From Gallionellales bacterium 39-52-133 (GTDB lineage Bacteria > Pseudomonadota > Gammaproteobacteria > Burkholderiales > Gallionellaceae): a DNA stretch of 64,000 bases. A model generated the notes under the pieces. That model was given only the letters and a program-made list of their open reading frames with translations, was not told the origin of the DNA and made no database searches. Below are positions 36,810 to 46,053 of this stretch, piece after piece (within the stretch, counting starts at the first letter, position 1; every line of letters begins with the position of its first letter). Position numbers and translations under genes: made by a program. The stretch covers positions 124,001 to 188,000 of the forward strand of contig NCJL01000001.1 in the NCBI GenBank assembly GCA_002278935.1, read 5' to 3'.

Positions 36810-38495
36810 ATGAATAAAGTGCATCTTCACGCAAGCCAGCTAAACAAACTCATTCATGGGTTAAAGTTGAAGCCTGGCCGGATATTTGCATTGTTTATTC
36901 CGTATTACTTCCTAACAATTGTCTGCGCCTTGCTGGAGGGCGTAAGTATGATGCTGCTGGTTGCTCTATTTACGAGTGGTGCGGATTTTCTCGCCAAATC
37001 AGGGTTGCCTGCAATTGTGCTTGCCCCCTTGCATACCCTGATCGGGGAACAACAGTTGCATAACCTTGTGTTGGTTCTATTGGGTATGTTCGGAAGTATT
37101 CTCGTTATACGTTTTGGGCTGATCTATTTTGATGGTGTGATTAGTGCAGTTCTGCGTAGAAAAGTACAGGAAACAATATTTAGATCATATCTGAATGGGG
37201 ATTGGGCCCATATGCGTAATTTTCGGGTTGGGGATGCCGTCGGTACCAACACCCAAGAAGCTATGATTGTAGCGAAGTACATGCTATCTGCCGTGGCTAC
37301 CCTGTATTTCATGTTTGGGGCAATAGTGATGAGCGTGTTGGCTTTGCGAACGAGTACTGAGGTAACACTTGTACTTGGATGTATAGCTTTTCCACTTATG
37401 CTTTTAATGCAAAAAGTGTTCTCTGTCCAGGCACGCTTGTCGCGTCAGTCTGCGGCCTTGCGCAACGAGTTTTCGAGCGATATTACAGATCGTTTCAACG
37501 GTTTGCTGCAGATACATGTCGATAAAAATATTGATTATCATCTGGAAAAGGGGCTGCATACTCAACCCGAGTTGACCAGTCTTGATATCAAAATTGGTAC
37601 CTGCCAAGCAGCGATTGGATCGTTCAATTTTCTATTGATCTTTACCGCACTTTCGGGTTTTGTGATTTGGTTAAAATTTTTTGCGGCTGGACAAATTCCT
37701 GATCTAGGCTTAATTGCGAGCGTAGGTGTGCTTGGAATAAGAGTGGCTAGCCAACTTAATGGGGTAGTTGCATCAATCGGAAATATATCGCGTCTTTCGG
37801 GTAGTGTTTATCCAGTATTGGCAGCAATGAACGTGCCGCCCTCACTAATCCGGAAATCAATAAGCGAGCCGGTAGTTGGGATTGTTGCAAGTTCAATTAG
37901 CTACGCTTATGGCGAGTTGAATGTTATCGAGGGACTTTCGCTATCGGTAAAAAGAAGAGAGCCACTAGTGCTTTGTGGACGCTCGGGCAGGGGGAAGACA
38001 ACGCTAGCCAACCTGCTCGCAGGTCTCTACTTTCCAAAGGATGGCAATGTATGTTACATCGGTGAGTCCGGTGAACGTTATTTATCCTGTCTTTATTCGG
38101 CAAAAGTAGGATTTGTCACTCAAGATATTTATCTTTTCAGGGGAACGCTACGTGAAAACTTGACCGCAGGTAGAGCGTGCACTGACCTTGAAATATGGAA
38201 TACTCTCGAACAGGTAGATGCTGTAGATTTTGTTCGGCAGCTTGGGGGGCTCGATACTGAAAGTACCGAAGCTGGGCGTTCACTATCTGGTGGGCAACGT
38301 CGGAGGCTGGGTGTGGCCAGAGTTTTGCTAACGGGGGCGGATGTTCTTATTTTTGATGAGGTTACAGCTGGTCTTGATAATGAAAACAAATCAGCAGTGA
38401 TTGGGGTAATTGAGCGCTTGAGCGAGCACTATGTAATTGTACTTGTTTCACATGATCCCTTGGCGCTTACTGGGCAGGCAACGATTGCTGTTTGA
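36810..38495 (+). CDS. ABC exporter, fused membrane and ATPase domains (PglK/MsbA type)
   Basis: 561 residues. The N-terminal membrane domain (about 25-335) has five or six hydrophobic segments. The ATPase has Walker A GRSGRGKTT (390-398), signature LSGGQRRR (492-499), Walker B VLIFDEVTAG (513-522) and the H-loop SHD. The half-transporter acts as a homodimer. Length and layout match the lipid-linked oligosaccharide flippase PglK. As no Wzx flippase was found, it is the best candidate for moving the lipid-linked glycan across the inner membrane; that is inference. Confidence 0.85.
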   Translation: MNKVHLHASQLNKLIHGLKLKPGRIFALFIPYYFLTIVCALLEGVSMMLLVALFTSGADFLAKSGLPAIVLAPLHTLIGEQQLHNLVLVLLGMFGSILVIRFGLIYFDGVISAVLRRKVQETIFRSYLNGDWAHMRNFRVGDAVGTNTQEAMIVAKYMLSAVATLYFMFGAIVMSVLALRTSTEVTLVLGCIAFPLMLLMQKVFSVQARLSRQSAALRNEFSSDITDRFNGLLQIHVDKNIDYHLEKGLHTQPELTSLDIKIGTCQAAIGSFNFLLIFTALSGFVIWLKFFAAGQIPDLGLIASVGVLGIRVASQLNGVVASIGNISRLSGSVYPVLAAMNVPPSLIRKSISEPVVGIVASSISYAYGELNVIEGLSLSVKRREPLVLCGRSGRGKTTLANLLAGLYFPKDGNVCYIGESGERYLSCLYSAKVGFVTQDIYLFRGTLRENLTAGRACTDLEIWNTLEQVDAVDFVRQLGGLDTESTEAGRSLSGGQRRRLGVARVLLTGADVLIFDEVTAGLDNENKSAVIGVIERLSEHYVIVLVSHDPLALTGQATIAV

Positions 38496-38538
38496 AGCAA
38501 CATAATACGATGACCGTAAAATTTACTGGAGAAACCGG

Positions 38539-39843
38539 ATGAATGTCGTAATGATCGGAGCTGGATATGTTGGCTTGGTATCTGGGGCATGTTTTTCTGA
38601 ATTTGGCGCCAATGTAACCTGTGTTGATGTTGATGTGAAAAAAATTAATGCGCTATTGACTGGAAAAATTCCAATCTATGAGCCGGGCCTTAACACATTG
38701 GTTGAGAAGAATGTAAAAACAGGTCGACTCAGTTTTATTACCGATTTGAAGGCCGCCGTTGCGGATGCAGATTTAATATTTATTGCTGTCGGTACGCCAA
38801 CAAGGCGTGGCGATGGTCACGCTGATCTTACTTATGTATATGCAGCTGCGAAGGAAATTGCCAAACATCTGAAGGGCTATACCGTCATAGTGGACAAATC
38901 TACTGTGCCGGTTGGTACCGCACGTGAAGTGCAAAGAATTATAAAAGAAGAAAATCCAGGTGCAGATTTTGATGTGGCATCGAACCCCGAGTTTCTGCGA
39001 GAGGGCTCCGCCATCGGCGATTTCATGCGCCCAGACCGTGTAGTAATTGGTGTTGAGAATCAGCGTGCCGAAACAATGTTGCGTGAGCTGTATCGACCAC
39101 TTAGCCTGATTGAATCTCCCGTTTTTGTGACCACGTTGGAAAGTGCTGAATTGATTAAATATGCCTCAAATGCCTTCCTTGCCACAAAAATAAGTTTTAT
39201 AAATGAAATGTCGGTTCTATGCGAAGCGGTTGGCGCAGATGTGCATGCCGTGGCAAAAGGCATGGGAATGGATAACCGCATCGGCAGAAAATTTCTACAT
39301 GCCGGTCCGGGTTATGGTGGATCTTGTTTCCCGAAAGATACCCTTGCATTGATCAGAATTGCGCAAGAGCATGGCGCATCCTGCAGGATTGTGGAATCGG
39401 TAGTGGAGGTCAATGCGGCGCAAAAGGCGCGAATGGTTAAGAAAATTCGCAGTGCGCTAGGCGGTTCAGAAGCTGGAAAGACAATTGCAGTTCTTGGCTT
39501 AACCTTTAAACCTGAAACAGATGATATGCGTGATGCGCCATCCTTGGCTATTCTCCCTCCATTGATGGATAAAGGGGCAAAAATACAAGCGCATGATCCC
39601 GAAGGCATGAATGAGGCTAAACATCTGCTGTCGGAGAAAGTAAATTATTGCGAAGATGTTTATGACACTTTTTCCGGCGCAGATGCGGTAGTGCTGATGA
39701 CTGAATGGAATCAGTATCGCGGACTTGATCTGGATCGGGTCAGTAAGCTGATGAAGGGAAAGATTTTTATCGACTTGCGTAATGTGTATGAACATGCAGT
39801 CATGTCCTCACATGGCTTTGAATACTTCTGCGTTGGACGCTGA
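38539..39843 (+). CDS. ugd: UDP-glucose 6-dehydrogenase
   Basis: 434 residues. It oxidises UDP-glucose twice to UDP-glucuronate with NAD+. Visible: the N-terminal MIGAGYVGLVSGACFSEFG, VDKSTVPVGTA, SNPEFLREGSAI, the catalytic Cys263 in GYGGSCFPKDT and GLTFKPETDDMRDAPS. It is followed by a UDP-glucuronate epimerase, so the pair should deliver UDP-GlcA and UDP-GalA. An ACTGGAGAAA Shine-Dalgarno region precedes the ATG. Confidence 0.96.
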   Translation: MNVVMIGAGYVGLVSGACFSEFGANVTCVDVDVKKINALLTGKIPIYEPGLNTLVEKNVKTGRLSFITDLKAAVADADLIFIAVGTPTRRGDGHADLTYVYAAAKEIAKHLKGYTVIVDKSTVPVGTAREVQRIIKEENPGADFDVASNPEFLREGSAIGDFMRPDRVVIGVENQRAETMLRELYRPLSLIESPVFVTTLESAELIKYASNAFLATKISFINEMSVLCEAVGADVHAVAKGMGMDNRIGRKFLHAGPGYGGSCFPKDTLALIRIAQEHGASCRIVESVVEVNAAQKARMVKKIRSALGGSEAGKTIAVLGLTFKPETDDMRDAPSLAILPPLMDKGAKIQAHDPEGMNEAKHLLSEKVNYCEDVYDTFSGADAVVLMTEWNQYRGLDLDRVSKLMKGKIFIDLRNVYEHAVMSSHGFEYFCVGR

Positions 39844-39869
39844 TTGCAGTGCAATGAAATGGTGACTAA

Positions 39870-40877
39870 ATGAAAGTACTAATTACTGGAGCAGCAGGAT
39901 TTATAGGGATGCATGTGGCGATGCGGTTGTTGGAGCGCGGAGATGAGGTGGTGGGCGTGGATAATATCAACGATTACTACGATATCAAGCTTAAGCATGA
40001 TCGGTTAGCGCGAATTAAATCTTACGATAAATTTCGATTTATCAAACTTGATATTGCCGACAGGCCAGTAATGGAAGCATTGTTCGCTCAGGAAAAGTTT
40101 CAACGAGTTATTAACCTTGCCGCACAAGCCGGGGTACGATATTCGTTGATCAATCCGCATGCGTACATCAGTAGTAATATAGTTGGATTTACCAATGTTT
40201 TAGAGGGCTGTAGACACAATGGGGTGGAACATTTGGTATATGCCAGCAGTTCAAGCGTTTACGGTTCCAATACCAACATGCCTTTTTCTGTGCACCAGAA
40301 TGTAGATCATCCGGTTAGCCTTTATGCAGCAACAAAAAAATCCAGCGAATTGATGGCACATACTTATAGTCATCTTTATGGTTTGCCAACCACAGGTCTG
40401 CGATTTTTCACTGTGTATGGTCCCTGGGGCAGGCCGGATATGTCACCCTCATTATTCACCAGTGCTATTCAGCAGGGAAGGGCAATCGATGTATTCAATG
40501 AAGGGAAAATGCAACGCGATTTCACCTACATCGACGACATAGTGGAGGGAGTGGTACGGGTACTGGATCAAGTGGCCACACCGGATTCTTCATATACCAC
40601 GGCAAACCCTGATCCAGGCACAAGTTACGCACCTTATCGGCTATACAATATTGGGAACCACGAACCGGTTGAGCTAATGACGTTTATTGCGACTATCGAA
40701 GAAGCGATGGGCAAAAAAGCAGAGAAGAACATGCTGCCAATGCAGGCAGGGGATGTGGTGGCAACTTATGCCGACATAGAAGATTTGAAAAGCGCTGTTG
40801 GATTCACGCCTGGAACAACATTGAAGGAAGGAATTGGTAAATTTGTGGCGTGGTATCAGGAGTACCACGGAGTTTGA
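39870..40877 (+). CDS. UDP-glucuronate 4-epimerase
   Basis: 335 residues, extended SDR of the CapI/LpsL group. N-terminal MKVLITGAAGFIGMHVA, then GVDNINDYYDIKLKHDRL, which is characteristic of UDP-GlcA 4-epimerases, YASSSSVYGSNTNMPF, catalytic Y-A-A-T-K-K-S and VYGPWGRPDMSP. Substrate preference is inferred from those motifs and from the ugd gene 26 bp upstream. Confidence 0.88.
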   Translation: MKVLITGAAGFIGMHVAMRLLERGDEVVGVDNINDYYDIKLKHDRLARIKSYDKFRFIKLDIADRPVMEALFAQEKFQRVINLAAQAGVRYSLINPHAYISSNIVGFTNVLEGCRHNGVEHLVYASSSSVYGSNTNMPFSVHQNVDHPVSLYAATKKSSELMAHTYSHLYGLPTTGLRFFTVYGPWGRPDMSPSLFTSAIQQGRAIDVFNEGKMQRDFTYIDDIVEGVVRVLDQVATPDSSYTTANPDPGTSYAPYRLYNIGNHEPVELMTFIATIEEAMGKKAEKNMLPMQAGDVVATYADIEDLKSAVGFTPGTTLKEGIGKFVAWYQEYHGV

Positions 40878-40922
40878 ACTACCATAACTGAATATACCCA
40901 GATTAAGTTAGCAGGAGAGATA

Positions 40923-41856
40923 ATGTTCACAAGAGTATTAAAATACTGTCCGGCCTGTTTGGGCGAAGATATAACAAATAATAAATATTACTCGCATGAG
41001 AGGTTCATGAGCCAAAAGGGACTACCCCATTCCTTATGTAATGAGTGTAATACTGTCTTCTTAAATCCTGCGCCTTCAGAAGACGAATTGAATGCCTTTT
41101 ACATATCACACCATACTGAAGAGGCGGTTGATGAAATTGTCAAATCAGGTGCCATGAGAGTATTAGAAAAGGGCAGACGGGAGTATTTTGATGAACATAG
41201 AGTAAAGCCCCTTTTCAAATATATTCAATCAAATGCCAAAGTATTTGATGTTGGTTGTGGTGTGGGAGCATTTGTCTATGCCATGAAGCAAGCTGGTTTT
41301 AATGCAATGGGGTGTGATCTCTCAGCTGTTTCAGTATCGGCTGGCAGGGAGGTCCTCAAACTGGACGCTGGCTCGTTATCTCAAGGTGATGTTTATTCTA
41401 TTCCCAATGAAAAATATGAACTAGTCACATTATGGACAGTTATTGAACATCTTCTGGAGCCGGAAAAATATTTAACATATATTAAAAATAATCACCTCAA
41501 TGGCAACGGGTATGTTCTAGTTGAATTTCCAACAACAGACATCATTGATGTTTGAACACTTGGGCGAATATTTTAAATGGGTTATGCCACCATATCATTT
41601 GAATTTATTTTCAAAGAAGGGAATGGAAGCGCTTTTAAAGCGTAGTGGATTTGAAGTAGTTGAAACTCATTCAATGCCTCGTAACTGGTATTTTTTTGAA
41701 TCTGTTGCGAATAAAATTGGTTTAAGTAATGAGAAATTATCGGAAGTCGATAAACTGGTACCGGGGTTAAGTTTGGAAGTTGACAGAATATTCGATGAAA
41801 TATGCCTTAAGTACAGCAAGAGCTCTGCGGTTTGGATGCTGGCTAAAAGTTTATGA
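40923..41856 (+). pseudogene. SAM methyltransferase interrupted by a +1 frameshift
   Basis: Two overlapping frames together encode one Methyltransf_23-type protein of about 310 residues. The first (40923-41555) has four cysteines (CPACLG, CNECN), motif I VFDVGCGVGAF and TLWTVIEHLLEPEKY, and runs off at VEFPTTD-IIDV-stop. The second frame (usable from about 41540) continues SLMFEHLGEYFKWVMPPYHLNLFS to AKSL. Removing one base near 41540 restores the family sequence. It is similar in design to the methyltransferase at 35740. Either a real pseudogene, a phase-variable gene without an obvious homopolymer, or a sequencing error. Confidence 0.8.
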
Positions 41857-41879
41857 AGGAGATTAAGGAACTATTGAAT

Positions 41880-42893
41880 ATGCAAAAAAAACAAGAGATT
41901 AATATTCTTGTCACCGGTGCAGACGGATTTATCGGGTCACACCTGACGGAAGCACTGGTTCGCCAAGGCTACAAGGTACGTGCCTTCGTGCTTTACAACT
42001 CTTTTAATTCATGGGGCTGGCTGGATCACTGTTCACCAGATGTAAAGGGGCAGTTCGAGGTATTTGCCGGTGATATCCGTGACCCACATGGTGTAAAAGA
42101 AGCAATGAAGGGGTGTGACGCTGTATTGCATCTGGCCGCGCTGATTGCCATTCCATATTCCTATCACTCTCCCGATACCTATGTCGATACCAATATCAAA
42201 GGCACACTGAATGTGTTGCAAGCGGCGCGTGAGCTTGGTGTAAAAAGAGTCGTTCACACCTCAACCAGCGAAGTCTACGGCACCGCGCGCTTTGTACCAA
42301 TCACAGAAGAGCATCCCTTGCAAGGACAGTCTCCATATTCGGCTACTAAGATCGCAGCCGATCAGTTGGCCTATTCCTTTTATGCGTCTTTCGGATTGCC
42401 GGTGGTGATTGCACGCCCTTTTAACACCTATGGCCCGCGCCAGTCAGCACGAGCTGTCATTCCAACCATCATCACACAGATCGCAAATGGCAAACGTGAG
42501 ATAAAACTAGGGGCAGTATCACCCACGCGAGATTTCAACTTTGTGCAGGATACGGTGGCAGGTTTCATTGCTGCACTTAATTCAGACAGGGGGCTGGGCG
42601 AAGTGGTCAACTTCGGCAGTAATTTTGAGATATCAGTTGGCGACACCGCCCAGTTAATTGCTGAAGCCATGGGTACCGAGATCGAGATCATCACTGACGA
42701 AGCTCGCTTGCGCCCAGGCAATTCAGAGGTTGAACGTTTGTGGGCCGATAATGCCAAAGCAAAGCAACTATTCGGCTGGCAACCGAGTTATGGTGGTCGA
42801 GAGGGGTTCAAACGTGGCCTGGCTGAGACGGCGGGGTGGTTTGCACAACCCGGAAATTTACGTGGCTACAAAGCCGATATCTACAACCTGTGA
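41880..42893 (+). CDS. legB: LegB-type nucleotide-sugar 4,6-dehydratase
   Basis: 337 residues from the ATG at 41880, chosen because AAGGA lies 9 bases before it and the Rossmann motif ILVTGADGFIGSHL follows quickly; an ATG at 41853 overlapping the upstream stop is the alternative. Extended SDR with STSEVYGTA, catalytic Y-S-A-T-K-I-A-A-D and the family-typical GAVSPTRDFNFVQDT. LegB forms the 4-keto-6-deoxy intermediate from GDP- or UDP-GlcNAc, the entry to legionaminic acid. First gene of module B. Confidence 0.85.
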   Translation: MQKKQEINILVTGADGFIGSHLTEALVRQGYKVRAFVLYNSFNSWGWLDHCSPDVKGQFEVFAGDIRDPHGVKEAMKGCDAVLHLAALIAIPYSYHSPDTYVDTNIKGTLNVLQAARELGVKRVVHTSTSEVYGTARFVPITEEHPLQGQSPYSATKIAADQLAYSFYASFGLPVVIARPFNTYGPRQSARAVIPTIITQIANGKREIKLGAVSPTRDFNFVQDTVAGFIAALNSDRGLGEVVNFGSNFEISVGDTAQLIAEAMGTEIEIITDEARLRPGNSEVERLWADNAKAKQLFGWQPSYGGREGFKRGLAETAGWFAQPGNLRGYKADIYNL

Positions 42894-42895
42894 GT

Positions 42896-43969
42896 ATGCC
42901 AACTATGAATGAGTTTGAAGAGGTATCTGTGGCCGAATTGAAAATCTCACACCGCATGATTGGAGATAATCATGCGCCTGTTGTTATTGCCGAGATCGGT
43001 ATTAATCATGAAGGGTCTTTAGAGACAGCTATTGCTATGGCAGATGCCGCTATTGATGCCGGTGCAGAAATTATTAAGCACCAAACTCACATCATCGAAG
43101 ATGAAATGTCTAATGAAGCTAAGTTGGTGATACCTGGCAATGCCGATGTTTCCATCTACGAAATAATGGAACGTTGTGCGCTCTCAGAATTGGATGAGCG
43201 GCGTCTTATGGAGCATGTTCAACGACGCGGTGCAATTTTTATCAGCACACCATTTTCCCGCGCAGCGGTTGATCGCTTAGTCAAATTTGACATACCGGCC
43301 TTCAAAATTGGCTCGGGTGAATGCAACAATTATCCGCTCATTAAATACATAGCGCGCTTCGGTAAGCCAGTCATCATTAGTACGGGCATGAATTCCATTG
43401 AAACTGTACGACCATCGGTTGAGATTCTCCGCAAAGCTAAAGTACCGTTCGCGTTACTGCACTGTACCAACGTCTATCCGACACCCCCTGAACTGGTGCG
43501 TTTAGGCGCGATGACGCACTTGAAAGAAGCTTTTCCGGATGCTGTGGTTGGATTGTCAGATCACACCACTTCTAACTACCCCTGTCTTGGGGCTGTTGCA
43601 TTAGGCGGATCGATCCTGGAACGACATTTTACAGATCATATGAGTCGATCAGGCCCCGATATAGTGTGCTCAATGGATCCAGCAGCCTTGTCGGCATTGA
43701 TTGAAGGTGCAAATATTATCTTTGCAGCGCGCGGCGGTGAGAAAGAACCAGTAGAGGCAGAGGCACCTACCATTGCATTTGCATTTGCCTCGGTGGTGGC
43801 CATTGAAGATATTGCACCGGGTCAACTGCTAACGGAAAATAATATTTGGGTCAAACGGCCAGGTGGCGGAGATTTTTCGGTATTGGACTACGAGACCCTG
43901 CTGGGTAAGATGGCTACGGCGCATGTTCGTCGCGGCTTTCAACTCAAGAAGTTTGATGTCAATTATTAG
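42896..43969 (+). CDS. legI: N,N'-diacetyllegionaminic acid synthase-like (NeuB family, copy 2)
   Basis: 357 residues from the ATG at 42896 (a second ATG is at 42905). PEP condensation enzyme for a 9-carbon keto acid: VIAEIGINHEGSLETAIAMA, AEIIKHQTHI, FKIGSGECNNYPLI, IISTGMNSIE, HCTNVYPTPPELV, GLSDHTTSNYP and ILERHFTDHM with a C-terminal SAF domain ending LGKMATAHVRRGFQL. The G-S-G-E-C-N-N segment and surrounding LegB, LegG and PtmE point to a legionaminic rather than pseudaminic substrate; this is context inference. Confidence 0.82.
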   Translation: MPTMNEFEEVSVAELKISHRMIGDNHAPVVIAEIGINHEGSLETAIAMADAAIDAGAEIIKHQTHIIEDEMSNEAKLVIPGNADVSIYEIMERCALSELDERRLMEHVQRRGAIFISTPFSRAAVDRLVKFDIPAFKIGSGECNNYPLIKYIARFGKPVIISTGMNSIETVRPSVEILRKAKVPFALLHCTNVYPTPPELVRLGAMTHLKEAFPDAVVGLSDHTTSNYPCLGAVALGGSILERHFTDHMSRSGPDIVCSMDPAALSALIEGANIIFAARGGEKEPVEAEAPTIAFAFASVVAIEDIAPGQLLTENNIWVKRPGGGDFSVLDYETLLGKMATAHVRRGFQLKKFDVNY

Positions 43970-43975
43970 ACTGAG

Positions 43976-44830
43976 ATGGAAACATTGAAAGTTGTTATTA
44001 CGGGTGCATCGGGTTTTTTGGGGGGATATGTTTTGCGGTTGATGGCTGCTCAACAGAATGTTGAAGTCATTGCAGTTACAAGGAAAGAGATTCCTGGCTG
44101 GTGCAGCGTATATGATTATTCACAATCTCCAGCAGGAGATGTGCTGATACATTTGGCTGAGGACAACGATCGTGTGCAGGTGGCTAAATCTGGCCAGGAA
44201 TATGAATATAAAGTGTTAGATACGCTTGCAGGGTTGTTGGAAAAGAGTTACCGACGAGTGGTTTATGCATCTTCATCGGTGCTCTATGGTGATGCGGACA
44301 TCCATGCACATAGCCCTAAAGATCCATGCAAAAGTGAAGACGCCTACACACGTATTAAACGATTATCTGAATTGGCTGTACTTAAATTACCTGCCGGAAT
44401 TGTAGTGCGACTGGCAAATATCTATGGGCCGGGCATGTCTGAGAATAATGTGATGAGCGCTATCCTGCGTCAAATACCCGGAGAAGGTGCGCTGGAAGTA
44501 ATGGATACGAATCCAGTGAGAGATTTTATCTGGGTAGAGGATGCCGCTGAAGGAATCGTAGCACTGGCTCTTGGCGAGTTAAATGAGGCTGATGAAGGCA
44601 GGATATTCAACTTGGGAACAGGTTTGGGTACTTCGATTGGTACTTTAGCTGATTTGGCTCTGGATATCGCGGCACAACCTGAGAGACCCGTTAAAGCAAA
44701 GCATTCGACATGTCGTCAGTCGACTTTGATTCTGGATTTTTCTGATACTACATCCACTTTTGGATGGAGGCCGAAGACGTCTTTGCGGCAAGGTATCTCC
44801 CACATGTTTCACATCAGGCAAGAGAGATAA
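43976..44830 (+). CDS. NAD-dependent epimerase/dehydratase (SDR) of module B
   Basis: 284 residues. N-terminal KVVITGASGFLGGYVLRLM, then VVYASSSVLYGD and the catalytic Y-T-R-I-K, with RLANIYGPGMS. It is shorter than LegB and RfbB (about 350 residues). It may reduce or epimerise an intermediate of the legionaminic-type sugar, making an epimer. Its exact step is not known. It lies 6 bases after the synthase gene. Confidence 0.7.
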   Translation: METLKVVITGASGFLGGYVLRLMAAQQNVEVIAVTRKEIPGWCSVYDYSQSPAGDVLIHLAEDNDRVQVAKSGQEYEYKVLDTLAGLLEKSYRRVVYASSSVLYGDADIHAHSPKDPCKSEDAYTRIKRLSELAVLKLPAGIVVRLANIYGPGMSENNVMSAILRQIPGEGALEVMDTNPVRDFIWVEDAAEGIVALALGELNEADEGRIFNLGTGLGTSIGTLADLALDIAAQPERPVKAKHSTCRQSTLILDFSDTTSTFGWRPKTSLRQGISHMFHIRQER

Positions 44831-44832
44831 AA

Positions 44833-46053
44833 ATGGATAAACGTACTATCGCAGTTTTTACTGGCAATCGGGCTGAATATGGTTTGCAATATCCAATCTT
44901 GCGAGCCATTGATCGCCATCCGAATTTGGATTACCTCTTACTGGTCTCAGGTGCGCACCTCGACCCTAATTTTGGCAGTACGCTGAGTGAAATTCGTGCT
45001 GACGGTTTTCATATCGATGCGGAAGTAAAGATCGAAATGGATGCTGCATCCCTATATGCTACGGCTCAAGCTATTGGTTCGGGCATCTTGGACATCAGTC
45101 GAGTGCTGAATGACCTGAAGCCGGACATGATGGTGGTTTATGCGGATCGCTTCGAGGGGTTGGCTGCTGTGATTGCTGCTAGCCAGATGAATATACCCAC
45201 CGCCCATATAGAGGGGGGCGATTTGACCGAAGGTGGTGCTCTGGATGATTCGGTTCGCCATGCAATGAGTAAATTGGCCCATCTTCATTTCACTACCAAT
45301 CAACAGGCGAGCAACCGAATATTGGCCATGGGAGAAGAGCCTTGGCGGGTTCATACCGTTGGGTTCCCTGCAATTGACTTGATTTCAGAAGGGCGATTTG
45401 CATCAGCGAAAGAGGTTGTCGAGAAGCTCGGGTTGGATTTGTCTCGCCCGGTTATGCTTTTCACACAGCATTCGGTGAGTACTGAATTTGACCAGTCTGC
45501 CGAGCAACTTACTCCCTCGCTGGTTGCAATAGAGCGCCTTGCCGCCGAAGGTGTTCAGACGATCCTTACCTATCCAAACAACGATGCGGGCGGGAAGGCG
45601 ATCATCACGGAACTAGAAGTTTTTGGCGCGGCGAAAGTGCCGAACACCCAAGTATTTCGCTCGCTAGGTCGCCATCTCTATCATGGCGTATTGGCACTCG
45701 CGCGTGATCCTTCGTTGCGGGTAGCTTGTGTTGGCAATTCATCCTCTGGCCTCAAGGAAACCCCTGCCTTCAATTGCCCGACGGTAAATATTGGGTCTCG
45801 CCAAGAAGGCCGCTTGCGCGGTGAAAACGTCCTCGATGCCCACTATGACGCAGACAGCATCTCTGCTTCGATGCGGCGATGTCTGTTTGACGAGGATTTT
45901 CGCGCGCTTTGCCGTCGCGCCGAGAATCCCTATTGGCTGGGTGATGCAGGTACAAAGATCGCCGAAGTGTTGGCGACCGTGCCACTTGGTCAACGGATTA
46001 TCCGCAAACGCATGACTCTCAAAGGAGAGATGCGTGATGGGTGGTTTAGATGA
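44833..46053 (+). CDS. legG: Hydrolysing nucleotide-sugar 2-epimerase (NeuC/LegG family)
   Basis: 406 residues from ATG 44833, 2 bases after the upstream stop. NeuC/LegG enzymes invert C2 and release the free ManNAc-type sugar for the synthase. Landmarks: VFTGNRAEYGLQYPILRAI, VVYADRFEGLAAV, HIEGGDLTEGGALDDSVRHAMSKLAHLHF, GNSSSGLKETPAFNCPTVNIGSRQEGRLRGENV near the C-terminus in parts. Context with LegB and PtmE makes a GDP- or UDP-linked diacetamido sugar the expected substrate. It overlaps the next gene by 4 bases. Confidence 0.88.
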   Translation: MDKRTIAVFTGNRAEYGLQYPILRAIDRHPNLDYLLLVSGAHLDPNFGSTLSEIRADGFHIDAEVKIEMDAASLYATAQAIGSGILDISRVLNDLKPDMMVVYADRFEGLAAVIAASQMNIPTAHIEGGDLTEGGALDDSVRHAMSKLAHLHFTTNQQASNRILAMGEEPWRVHTVGFPAIDLISEGRFASAKEVVEKLGLDLSRPVMLFTQHSVSTEFDQSAEQLTPSLVAIERLAAEGVQTILTYPNNDAGGKAIITELEVFGAAKVPNTQVFRSLGRHLYHGVLALARDPSLRVACVGNSSSGLKETPAFNCPTVNIGSRQEGRLRGENVLDAHYDADSISASMRRCLFDEDFRALCRRAENPYWLGDAGTKIAEVLATVPLGQRIIRKRMTLKGEMRDGWFR

